Of a stretch of 64,000 bases of DNA, positions 34,955 to 47,434 are shown one piece after another (positions within the stretch are counted from its first letter, which is position 1; the number at the start of each line of letters is the position of its first letter). Both the position numbers and the translations under genes were made by a program. The notes under the pieces were generated by a model, which saw only the letters and a program-made list of their open reading frames with translations, searched no databases and was not told the origin of the DNA. The stretch comes from Moringa oleifera (Eukaryota > Streptophyta > Magnoliopsida > Brassicales > Moringaceae): assembly GCA_021397835.1 (NCBI GenBank), contig JAJFZO010000747.1:5086501-5150500 (forward strand), given 5' to 3'.

Positions 34955-35220
34955 TACAATGGGATCAAAATGCTTTGACAATAATGTTCGTGAGCAGTAT
35001 CAACACGTACGCAGGCAGGCAGTAGCTAGTAATTGCTAGCAGAGAAGATAACTGTGATCCCACACGGCATGCCTCCCATGCTTGGACAATCCCAAAAGAT
35101 GACCCCACTGCCAAAATTATGCAAAGGCTCCTTCGAGGGTGCTTTAGGCCTAAGTTTAACTTCAATCTGCATAAAATCCCGACAACAAATCCTCCCCGGA
35201 TTTTCAGGAGATTAAACGTA
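34955..35220. other. GC-richer island of unknown function upstream of WIP
   Basis: A block of about 260 bases with clearly higher GC than either flank. On the minus strand it carries two overlapping short frames, one of 66 codons (34965-35165) and one of 48 codons starting at about 35171. On the plus strand a 60-codon frame overlaps. None has a domain I recognise. It contains GGCATGCC next to CCATGC, a small inverted motif. It could be a conserved promoter element of WIP, a small-peptide gene or a non-coding RNA. Confidence 0.35.
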
Positions 35221-35229
35221 TAACTCCTC

Positions 35230-38200
35230 TCTCTTTTATCCCTTTCTTTTTGTATATTTTGTGCATTGTCTATGATTCTCTAGCAACACCCTCCCCTTCT
35301 TTTTTCCTGCTGTTTCCAAAGCCACAACCTTTACTCTTTTCAACTTTTCATACTACACAACCTTGTGAAACCTTTTCTCCTTATCATCCAAATCCTTTTG
35401 TATCTAAACTAAACTGTTGAAATGACACAACTTGTGCATGATCCTCACTCAAATGTCAAAACCTAATTCGTCGTTTATCTTGTTTTCTTTTAGGACTAGT
35501 TAATGGATTTTTCGTTTCTTTTTTGTTTTTAATTGCTAAAGTTATTTGCTTCACCTTCATCAACATGGCATAGTTTGCACTTCACTAAATTAGAATTAGG
35601 GTTATTATTTGTTGATTTTGACAGAAAGTTACTGCGATCAATGAACTGTCTTATCTTCTTTTGTTTACCCTTGAATATTGATTGATCACAATGAAGGCTA
35701 GTAGCTAGGTGTCACAAAATTTTTGTTCAAACCCTTTCAATCAATCTAAATCTTTAATTATATTAATGATCAATGATATGCTTATGATACTTTTAAGAAC
35801 TAAAGTTTATCCGGAATTGGTTCATCGATCCTTAATTAATTCGATTCTTAATTGGTAATTTATTTGCTATGGTCATTATGGTTAAACCTAAATGTTGAAC
35901 AAGATAATACGAGAATAATATGCTCGTAACCAAAAACAAACAATTAACGACAACCAAATATTACAATAACAATATTCTTTAGATGTGATACTAATGCCAT
36001 TGTATTAACGCTATATCTCACAAGAATAAAAATCCTCTATTGATCTAAACTTGTATTAAGTTTTTTAGTAAAATGTTTAAAAAGTACTTTAATAAGAATT
36101 TATAATGATAATACAAATAAATAAATAGTCTTAATTATTAATTTTATTAAATTATCACACATTATAATTTTTTATTTTAAAAATTCAACACAGTTTAAAT
36201 TAATAAAAAATTTTAATTCATCTAAAAAATAATATTATTATGATGAATTTTCAAATACTGTTTGCCATTTTGTGAATTAATTTACCTCATTTCGCTATCT
36301 CTTTTATGTCCCTAGCATGTGCTATACAAATGGGAATCAGTCATCACACTTTGAAGCTAAATGATATGCCACTTTGAGCACATTAACTAGACTTTTGATG
36401 TTTTTTGGCCACGGAAAGTAGCAAAATCCTCCCGTGACATACTTTTTGAAACATATAATATCATTAAAAATGAAAAAAAAAAACAAAAAGCTTGCCACTT
36501 GGAGTTAGGTGAACTCTCAACTTTTGCAAATTATAACTTTATTAAATATGATGCTTCTCTAAGATTTTTATTAAAATATAACATTTTGAAATGACCCAAC
36601 TAATGCAAATCTTTCCTCTTTCAACAACATAATTTTAAGGTATCCCTCCCTAAGGTATGCTTAATTATTATAAGAAATTACATGCAAGATTGATTCTCTA
36701 GCTAAAGAATTTCTATTTACATGATTATATCCTAATAAATTTATGAATATATATGATATTTTTCCATTTGATATATAAAATAAGGATGCAAATTCATGTT
36801 CTGATATTAATTAATTTACAAGTAGTTGTTGTTTTTCCTCCAATTGCATAGACGGTGAAGTCTTCATGATGTCACATTGGTGATGTCTTGGGTCATCCAG
36901 CAATTAATTTTTATTCTTTAGTAGGCCGAAATTATGGAATTTGAAATTCAACACGAAATTTTGACTTCGCATTTAATTTTAGTCTACTAAGTAGTCATTA
37001 ATATGATTTTTGAGATGTCATTGTTTTCATCTTTCCACGCGGTCTTCTGGAATTTTTGGGGTTTCTTTTTTCTTTGCTAATGGAGAGAGAGGGAATAGAC
37101 AATGTAATGTTTTAAATCAATTAGTTTTATTTTTATAGGATCTACTTAATTTGTTATAGAAGATTTTTTCATAATTTTATTCGCAAATATTTTTAGATGA
37201 AATTGAAAAAACTTGATAATAAATTAAATCAGAAAATAAAAAATAATTTGTGAAATGACAAATTAAAATATAATTAAATACCCAATAATAAATTATGAGA
37301 TTAATTATATTAAAAAAATTATATTTATTTAAAATTTATATTTTTGTTGGATTCTCAATGAAAGACTTTTTTATTGTAATTAATTTTTTTCACGTTTAAT
37401 GTGTATTCTATTTTTTACTCGTGTAATTATTTTAATATTTTTTAAAATATTATTTAAATAAATAAAATTTTAAAAATATTTTTACTTAATTTTATATGAA
37501 AATATTTTATTTATTTTCATAATTTTTTTAAAAAATATAAAGATAATTGCATGAGAAAAAGTCAGATACATATCATGTGTGTATGCAAAATCATTAATGT
37601 TTATAAAAATTATAAATAAAAATCTCATATTAAAAATAAAATAAAAAATAAATTTCATATATATATTTTTTCATATCTCAGTTTAAAATTATAGATAAAA
37701 TGTATATTTTTTAATATAATTAACTCTAAATATTTAAAAAATATTTATATACACACAATGAAGGTAATCCTAATTCTAGTTAAAGATCAAGAAAAAAGAG
37801 TCACTATATATAAACAAAATTGTTTTTGGCAAATGATTAGAGTCTTTTTATCTAGCTACTAAAAGTTTTGCATCACATTATTGTGTTTTTATACACGAAG
37901 ATGCTAGATTTGGGACAATAGTAATGATCTTGCTTTTATATATATTGTATCTTTATATAATCTGTTTCAAAAAAATAATTATTTGAGGGATAGATTAAAA
38001 ATAAAGTTTAAAATTAAAAATAATTATTTGAGGGATAGATTAAAAATAAATTTTAAAATTAAAAATAATTATTTGAGGGATATATTGTATCTTTATAGTA
38101 ATGATCTTGCTTTTACATATATTGTATCTTTCCACGCGGTCTTCTGTTTTAAAAAATTTATAAAAAATAATTAAAAATCATAAATATTCAAATTTGAGGG

Positions 38201-41200
38201 ATAAATTCAAAATAAAATTTAAAATTTAATTATTTGAGTTATTTATGAGATTTTTTAATAATAAATATTATTTTTTGTAACTATTTAAACTAAATTTTAA
38301 ATTGATATAGACAAAAATATTATGATGTAATTGCTTTAATTGATATTTTAACATTTAAATTAAATATATATAATTTAATATTTTTAATATTTATATTATA
38401 TTTTATATAATATTAAACGATTCTTAAATTATATTAAATAACATTAATATTTTTATAATTTATATGTTTTCTTTGTCAAGAGTCTTCCTTCATCGTAGGT
38501 ATGGTAAAAACTTCTATGAGAATAGAAATGGTAGACGGAGGACAGTTGTAATTACTTGGACTTATAGATTAATGTAATATATAATTTAATTAGTGTTTTG
38601 CTTTTTCTTCCATTATTATCATTTCTTCATCTTGAAAGTCATTTTAAGCATTAAATTTTTGGACCAAAATCCCTTCCAAATCTCATCATCAAGTACATTA
38701 CAATATGTTCTATGTTAGGAGGGTAAATTCAAAGAACTGTTTGGATTGCGGAAAAGCGAGGAAATAACTAGCACCCGAGCCATTTCCACTATATGGAAGA
38801 CTTGATCAATGCGTTTTGGTGCGATTTGGCAAAAAAATTCAAAGAAATTCTATGTGAATTCTCGTGACGTAAAAAAACTCTACACGTAATTATAAATCAA
38901 TTAACTTTGGTGCATCAAGAGTCCCCTAGATTTATTAAGCAAAAATTAGGACTAGAGAGGAGAGGAGTACACTCAACTGGATTTAGTGCATAGCTGCAGT
39001 ACAATCAAGAGAGAAAAATACCAAATAACTCAAATTAGTGCATGAAAATAGCTAAACATACCAACAAATATATCATTTATTCTTTAGAGTAATAATTTTA
39101 TTAAGTGATATACAAATAAACTTGTCATCAAATCAGAAACAACTTAGTCAGGCAACTACTAATATAGAACATATCATATCTTCGTCACCTGAATCGTTAC
39201 CCTAATTAAAGGCTAATGGATTCGAGAAAGTTTCATTTGGGTCAAAGTTTGATTAGGAGTCAAACATTTTTAAACCTATAAGATATAACCTAACTCTTCT
39301 TCGGTAGGAAAATAAAGCTTCCATTGCTAAGTTTTTCGCGCTTACGATTTTGCAAATTAATCAAACTAATTTGTTATCGACGCAAAACTAGCTAGCTTCA
39401 AACCCGGACCGTTACCAATAGAATGCATGCGAGTAATTGTTTACGTAATGCTGACATTATAACCAAATTAGGTTAGCAATGAAAAGAAAATTTTCTAATT
39501 CATTTGATTAGCAATCTTACATGTGAAATGTGGACTATCTGATTTTCAAATAGCAGACGCAATTGTTTAAAGAGTAGTTTAGTCACATCCCATTAATAGC
39601 AATTTAGCGTAGTAACACCGATGTTTACCGAAATAAATAGGAGGGTTGATAACGTTGACCCAAGTCTTCCATGGATGGGAATAGAGACTGTAAATGGAAG
39701 TATACCAAACACGGAGAGGCTGAAAGAATTAAGGCTTGAATTAGGGTGCAATTAAATCTTGCTGCCCATCACTACTGCACTGTTGTTTCTTTGAATATTT
39801 GAAACCAACCACACCTAATGATGTTTTCTATTTTAAGGCCTCACTTAATCTTCAATCTCTTCATCATTACATAACATGTATACATTAATCTTTAACTACC
39901 AAGTTGGAAAATTAACAGAGAAAATTAATGGTTTTAACCAAATATTTGGTATAATAAGGGAAAACCTTTTCATATGCTCCCTTCTGTGTTCATATGGTCG
40001 AACAAATACGGTGAGCCGTAACTTTTATAGCAAAACTGTTGGCTTTAAACTCATTTATTGAAAAATTTATATAAAAGTTACATACATTCAAAATTTATGT
40101 TTTTCTTAAATTTTTAATATAAAATTTTTATTTATTATGTTAATTAACAATATATTATTTTTTATATATATTATATGTTCTTAATAAATTTAGTGTAAGA
40201 AAAAAAGATATTATTTATCTTTATAGTATTTAAAGAGACAGTGAAGTAATTATATGAATAAAAATTATATGCACAGATGTATGTAATCTTTAATATTAAT
40301 AGAAATTATAAATAAAAATCTCATATTAAGAATCCAATAAAAACGTAAGTTTTGTATACTTGCAATTCTTTTTTTTGGCAAATTTTGATTTAAAACTATG
40401 AGTAAAATGTGTGTTCCACCGATATAACTAACTCTAAGATGAATATAATAAAAAATTTAAAATATATCCTTTAAAAAAAGATTAAATCATAAAATATAAG
40501 TTATATTATTAATATTTAAATTTAGTTTAATTTAAATTTTATTAAGAAATTTAACAATTTAAAGTATTTAAATTAAAAATCTCATAAGATGAATTTTAAC
40601 TTGAAATTTTTCATAAACGTAAAGAAAAAGGTTCAAGTTATTATAAAAAAATTTAAAATTTTTGAAGTATTTAAAAAAATATATTTTTTAGTTTTACATT
40701 ATCAAAAATATAAAAAAATTATAAACAAAGGCTTGTAAATTAAAAATTATTTAAATGTAAAAGATAAATTTAAGTTAAAATATAAATTTTATTTAAATTA
40801 TTTTAAAAAATTTAACAATAAAAATGCCGTCACTTTTTAATCTAAATTAATTATTTAAAAAACAATTGAACCACTTGAAATATTTTCCTATTACAAAACG
40901 CATAAAATTTTTTTAATATTTATTTTACATATTTTATAAAATGATGGATGAATTTTAAGAGAATATCTATATATATTATTATAAAATAATAAATATAAAA
41001 ATAAAATATCATATTAGGTATAGCCCGTTGGATACTTTAGAAATCTGAGAACTTCCCACTGGACTAAAGAGCTATGGTCCAAGCCCATGTCTCCACTTGA
41101 GCTACATGAGATGTGAGGAGTTCAAAACTTTGGCCGGACTAAAGAGAAAGAAGTTGGACCCACAAAGCATTACTAGAGTGTGGGACGAGCTTCATATCCA

Positions 41201-42050
41201 TTTTTCTTTTTCGGTGCGTTTGGATGAAACAATAATTCTTTGCAGAAGAATAAAAATAAAAATAAAAATAAAAAGATTAACTCTTACCTTACTTTTTTGA
41301 AGGATTGAATGGGTAACATGCATGATGTTCAAATCTTGATTCTATTTTTTTCTTTAATATATCTATTTTACATTTTTGTTGTACATGCTACTTAAATATT
41401 GTAAGTTATGACTATTGCTTGGTATTTTCATACATGCCATGATGGTACAAACACTAACTTGTTGATTCTCTTTCCTTGTGTGGTACTGTGCAAGTCTTTG
41501 TTTTCATATCTAGAAACTCTTGATTTTCTAATTTAAAATTGAAAGATTAATGGAAAACTAAGAAGCAAATGATGTACAACTTTGTTACTTATTTTATTAA
41601 ATCAATTATATTTTGTTATTATTTTATTTTAGAGAAATTCATTTTCAAAGAGTATCATATAAAATATGGATTAATAAATATAAATTCATAAATAAAAACT
41701 CCTTTTATTGAATAGGTAAGTCATTACGATTCCATATTAACCCATTATATTGGTATCAAAACTAATTCGCCTAGTATTTTCTATTGTCCCAGATGTTAGC
41801 AAGAAGGGGTATTTCTTCAAAAAGGCAAGAGGTCTTAGTATAAGGGTAATAATATCTCTGATTTGGATCCAAGAACATAAAAAGGGATGACTCCTTAGGA
41901 AGTATCAAAATAAAAGATAAATCCAAACTTTATATGTATACATATGTATATTATTTATGTATTTGTTTTTAGTATTTATCTAGATGGAATTTAACTTAAT
42001 GGATACATCATTAGAACCTATCATATGAGTCTGAGAAAAAACTTGTTGAT
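35230..42050. other. Long AT-rich intergenic region without recognisable genes
   Basis: Apart from the repeat patchwork at 37029-38146 I see no gene, RNA gene or intact element. Composition is strongly AT-rich from 36 to 41 kb. A GC-richer snippet at about 41030-41170 contains two GGACTAAAGAG strings. Open frames here are short and without domains. Confidence 0.5.
37919..38150. repeat. 45-base tandem repeat framed by copies of nearby sequence
   Basis: A unit containing ATTTGAGGGATAGATTAAAA begins at 37981, 38026 and (truncated) 38071, an exact 45-base period that encodes a 15-residue repeat in one frame. Directly after it, GTAATGATCTTGCTTTTACATATATTGTATCTTT (38098-38131) repeats 37921-37954 with one change. 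That in turn runs into ATCTTTCCACGCGGTCTTCTG (38126-38146), an exact 21-base copy of 37029-37049. Confidence 0.9.
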
Positions 42051-42058
42051 TAGGAATT

Positions 42059-43055
42059 GTTAGAACTGTCACATCACCTAGTCGGCCCAGTCGACTAATA
42101 GATAAACACTTACCTAACCACTTTATTACCACTCACTATTTTTTCGAACGTGCCCCCTAATTGGTAATTATATAAAGACATTACCTACTATAAATAAGGA
42201 ACAACTTCCTTACATGCCCAATAAATGCTACTTATAAAAGACATTACATATATCTTATTTTCCTTGATGACTCATTGGATTACATATTGATTTAAGTGTT
42301 AAAGTTTTCTCTTTTGCCTTGTAGGTGATATTATTTGGCACTATTTATGGAGATCATTCATTCTATAAGCCATGTCTCCTAGAAGGAACAATTCCATAAG
42401 ATCTCAAACGTAGAAGGATTCGCATCATACTATCGCCAACTGGCAATGAATCATATAGTTTTTTAATGACATAAGAAAGTCAAAAGAGAATCATTAATAA
42501 TAGCACAAAGAGTCAATTATTGTTGCATCAGTGTCAAGTCCAAATTCAGATAACCCTACTCTGCTTAATGTTGGGCTGACCTTTAAAAGAGCTTGATCTG
42601 CACAATAAGACCATTAGTTACCCCATCTTATGGTTTTAATGAAGGATCTAGCCTAACCACCATTTTAGGTCCATAATTAGCCAAGTTATGAAAAAGTTGA
42701 ATGAGATTAGAGAAGAAGTAAGCAATTGAAAAGGAACCTAAGATACATCCTAATTTGATAAAGTAGATAAAAAGTGACATTTCTTATAGGCTATCATGGA
42801 AGAGCTACTATTGGACAATATGAAGCAACTTCATGTCTTAGCGTATGATGATAACATGGATCCTTAGGTCCATATCAAGTGCTTTAGGGATACACTTTTG
42901 CTATTAAGGTTACTTCACTGGTAAAATGTTGCAATCCACCAGTTTGACTAACATTCGAAGGAAAACTGGTTGCCTTTCTTATAATACTATATCATTTTCT
43001 TTGCGAGTTGTGTTTCGATGGCTTTGGGCTTTTTCCCTACAGTTGTGAAACCAAC
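42059..43055 (+). mobile_element. 5' fragment of a Ty3/Gypsy retrotransposon (LTR, primer-binding region, gag start)
   Basis: A probable LTR starts with TGTTAGAACTGTCACATCACC at 42059, carries a TATAAATAAGG promoter at about 42190, and ends near 42330. It is followed by TTTGGCACTATTTATGGAGA, which corresponds to the usual TTGGCGCCGTCTGTGGGGA region after Gypsy LTRs. The gag start codon is at 42371 (MSPRRNNSIR). Further gag similarity is readable near 42795-42900: AIMEELLLDNMKQLHVLAYDDNMDP, then IKCFRDTLLLLRLLHW. Stops interrupt it. The sequence breaks off at the MULE remnant near 43057, so only the 5' end survives here. Confidence 0.65.
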
Positions 43056-43056
43056 A

Positions 43057-44980
43057 CTACATCGAGACTTGTATAAAATCAATAAAGGTGGTCATGGGTA
43101 ATTTCCATGCAAATCTTAAGTACGAATCGAGACTCTCCATTATGTTAGTGATCATGATCTTATACCTTTTTTTAAGCAAATGCACATATAACCACTTCTT
43201 AGGATCATCTTTCATGATGTAGGCATGCATAGTGGTGTGATCTGATGCAAACTCAAACACTAATTAGTTGAACTTACACACCGATAAGCTTATATAAATT
43301 TATGGTAAAGTTTTGATGCATCATCTTTATTGAACCGATTCTTCACATTTTATCTCATGTGCCAAGAATACAATCCATTGGTAGCATTAGAGAAAACTGA
43401 GTCCAAAGCAGTGGTTATGTTGGCATTTTGATTAGATATCATAATTAGTCCTTTAGCACCAATGACATTCCTTAATTGTTATAAAAACCACTCTCAAGAG
43501 TTAACATTTTTTTTTTAATCTCTATACCTAAATGCTCGAAGGTATATTTACTGATTATCATCTTTATATATAGTCATAAACATGACATCATTAAAAATCT
43601 CCCTTTTAAATGAATACCATCGATCATGATGACTAGCCTAATTTGCTGCATGAATCCCTTTAATAATTAACCTAATGTCATAAATAAATAATTAAAGTAT
43701 CCATTATCATCGGTCTTGGTGTTAGTAATGGTACGTGGATTATGATGTTGTAGCATGTAGCAATAAGGAAGAAGTCACTAATGCAACTTAGTTGAGTCAT
43801 TATATATCAAAGCCAAAGCATGCATTTTTGCCTTTCATGCTTTTCTGTATAATATTTAAATTTCATATATCTCCTTCATGTCATAAACTATACATTCAGT
43901 TTCATGATGAGAACATTGACACACAATCTCTAAGCCATACTTGCCCAATGATTGCTACATTAGTTTGTATGTCTTTGATGCATTTCTTTTAATTTACGAG
44001 TGTGCTTTAAATCATATCTTCTTACCTTAAAAAATGACTCGACTATCTTCTCATTACATGAATTTTCGTTTACATATACATTCTCCACAAGTCATGAAAA
44101 ATATGAAATTATTTGACTTTTTTGCTCTAAACTTAAAATTTCTTGACAATCATACAACCTACATGTATATTTCAAATATTTCTTGCTTGGAAACTTACTT
44201 TTGCATAAAGTATGTGTAGAAGCAACTAATACTATGGTACATACCTTAACAATGGAATACATTTCTACCCTCGAGATAAGATTCTATCTTTGAACTACAT
44301 TCAAATCATTTACACCTCCATGTTTCCAACATCATCATTCAAATATGTAATGATCGAACATGGTCAAAATTATGGCTTGGAACCTATCATTTCTAATTTT
44401 TAGACTAGTATTAAGCTGTACTTCCTCCTTAAGTTGGGTAAGATGAATTGTCTACGCCTAATCACAAAGTTTATCAAATTCTATTAGACCAGGAACATTC
44501 ATTTCATTCATAGTAATATCATTTTGAAATGGTGTTTTTGCCTCATTGTTACTAGTATGGGATATAAATTGATTAACCATCATCAAAATTACATCTTCAT
44601 CGATGCATCTATTTTTACCATGTGCATTTGGGTCCATGTTCTTCATTACCAAAGTGCAAATGACCTTTAGAACATTTTCCCAAAGCCTTCCTTCCAACTT
44701 AGAAATACCAACTATAAATAGCTTTAGCATTTCTTGATAAGGAAACGTTTTTTTGTCATGGTTGTGTACTAGAATCTTATATCATTATTGTTTGACACCT
44801 TTGTCTATAACTTAGTATCATTAATTCTAGTTATCATGTCTAGCTCAATATCAAAGCTAGAAAAATCCACTTTTAAAATTGATTAGATGTGCTCAAACAA
44901 CTGATCATATGTGCAGCTCATCTAAACCACTACTCCTTTATATTGGACAACATTATTGATACGTTGAAAATTTGAATCAT
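43057..44980 (-). mobile_element. Decayed MULE (MuDR-type) transposase
   Basis: Minus-strand reading. The piece 43057-43260 contains DPKKWLYVHLLKKRYKIMITNIMESLDSYLR followed by LPMTTFIDFI. This corresponds to the MULE motif KW..AHL..RYN.MT.N.AESLN and the helix after it. Upstream on this strand, 44458-44730 is an open piece (MLKLFIVGISKLEG onward) of MULE N-terminal type, preceded near 44900 by YKGVVV and TYDQLFEHI. The catalytic middle is broken by stops. Terminal inverted repeats were not found. Confidence 0.65.
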
Positions 44981-44989
44981 CCTCAATGC

Positions 44990-46150
44990 ATCTTTTATGG
45001 AATGATACTTCTCATAGACTATTTTGCATCATACCTAAAAAACCTTTTATTAACATAATGGTAGTCTTAAAAACCACCTTGGACAACATAATAATACATG
45101 GTATGTCTAATATAATAATTCATTACGAAAGTATAAAACTTATTTGACAATATAATAAGTCACTAGGATTTGTAACAATCCACTATGATGCATTAATAAA
45201 GCAAGACATTTTCACTACATGCATAAATGCATGCAGTCTATATGAAATAACATGTAACTCACCATACTAACTATATACATATTCATAATAACTTAATATG
45301 AAAAATAACAATGCATGATGATTGAATAATAAGTCATTACACACCTAAAATACCTAAACGATATTTACAAAAGATATGCATGCATCTGCAAAATGCATTT
45401 GTAGTCAGTTTGAGCATCATCAGTGCACTAGCGCCTTGCAAAAAAAAAAAAAAATCATCTAACATGATTTGACGTGGAACATGCACCTTAATGTATGTCC
45501 GAATAAAATCATTGGATATTTGAGAAAAAATAATGAATAACATCTTATAAAATAGTATATGTGTCACAAATCCTTTTTTTTAAAAAAAAAAAAACTAGGT
45601 AAATTTTAATAACAATGCATGTAATTAGAGATGGTTTCAAGTAGAATTTTTTTTCATCAAAATAATTAATTTTTTCATGATTTTAAAAGATAATGATCCT
45701 TTATCAAGAAATATTAATAGCAATAATGGAGAATAAAAGTAGACAGATCTATCCTTTATTATGAAAGGACAAAGAATTAAAAGATACTAACATCTTTCTC
45801 GTCATTGAGACTAAAAATAATGAAAAAAAGAAGATAAAGTTAAAGATGAAAAAGCATATTAATAATTCATAAATCTGGATTAGGAGCTTAAATGAGTAAA
45901 ACTCTAACAAATCCTTGTTTAAAGGGGGATAGACATAAAAATGACTAAAAAAAGAGTGTTCTTGGATGATCAAAAGATCTTTCATCGCTGAAGTGAGCTA
46001 AGAATGGGTAGAGTAATGGTATAGTGGAAAGAGTGCTTAGTTACCTTACATATTCACGGCTCTTGATAGGGTCACTTGAGACCATTTTAGTTTTTTTCAC
46101 TCTGACCATTATAGGCATAGAAAAGGCCGTTTCCTGCCATTTCGTCTTGA
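44990..46150. other. AT-rich DNA between MULE and hAT remnants
   Basis: No supported gene. Homopolymer A runs occur at about 45440-45455 and 45583-45594. Confidence 0.45.
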
Positions 46151-47434
46151 GGTCTATGGTAAGGATGGTAATTTTCAACTCAACTTGTCAATACGGCATC
46201 AATCTGACACGAAGTAATAAGCTTTAAGTTTAATATAAATGGTTTAGGTCATAACTTGGTCAATCGATTTAAAACACGATAAAAGCTTTTATGTTGTGGT
46301 TAACCCAAGAGCTCGTTTATAATTTTTTTAACTTGATTAAAAGAACCACGTCATTTTAATATCATAAAAAATGCAAAACCTAATACCCCATATCATTTTT
46401 TCATATACACTTTAAATCACCTCCTTCCTCTTCAATTATCTTTGTCCCATCATTGATCTCGCTTCACTATTCTCTCCTTCCCATCAACTTGTTGCATGGG
46501 ACTTAGTCATCCTAGTGAACAAGTAGGATGCTCTCTCCATCCTAAATCTACATTGCTCAGCCATTAGTCAAATCTTTGTAGCCTAACATTTAGTATAATT
46601 TTGCTTTCACCATGCATTTTCTCCATATGTTGTGTAATTTATGTTGGATTGTTAGTTTATTTCCTCTATGGTCATATCTTAAATTCTATTGTTCAACCTT
46701 GTAATTTGGATTTGTATGACATTGAGTTAAGGAATTTTATTGTTTATTTAAGTAATTTATTTTTATTAAGTTTTACTTTGCCATAGGAAAAATAGCTAAA
46801 TCTGTGCATTAGTGGTGATTGTAGATATTTGCAATTTCAGCTCTTTCTTAAATCTTCCTCCATGGATTGGTTTATTTGGTGATTATGTTTTTAGAATTAG
46901 TTTATTGGATTTTAGATAGTATTTTAAGTATTATTTTAACAATAACTAGTACTTTATGTGAGGATGTGTATATATATGCATGATATTTTTATCTTAACTT
47001 AGAAACCTTTAAGATTAGACTATGTGATTCATTTCTTATTTTTCTTGTGTAGAAATTAGAATATTTATGTTGCATATTATGCTCTTAGCCTTACTTTACT
47101 TACTTTTTAGTCGTACTGTTACTTGGAGGTAAACATTTTAAGATCAATATAATTATAGCAAAACAGATATCAATTTATTAAGTCATTATTTACCAGAATA
47201 TTCATGATAGAAAATGGCATATGCTATATACTATACAATAATTGATACTGCATCATGAATATAAAACTTTTTTTTGTAATAGGGTTTCAATTAAGATTGT
47301 GGTATACTCGTGTATCAAGAGCTTAACATTTAAGATGTAAGACCTTAAGATTGATTTTAATTTAATAAAATCTTTATTGTCTAATTTTTCAACTTTTGAT
47401 TTTGATCTAATTTATCCATGGATAGTTTGACCTT

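Noticed and set aside
34955..35220. Known plant microRNA precursor
   Set aside because: I compared the island with mature sequences of common families (miR156, 159, 160, 164, 166-169, 171, 172, 390, 393-399, 408) from memory and saw no match.
37981..38090. CRISPR-like or coding repeat
   Set aside because: The 45-base units are adjacent with no unique spacers, the host is a plant, and the 15-residue peptide repeat has no support as a protein.
46000..46080. Possible tRNA-like string (GGGTAGAGTAATGGTATAGTGG)
   Set aside because: No acceptor stem, anticodon arm or T-loop GTTCGAATC could be folded from the surrounding bases.
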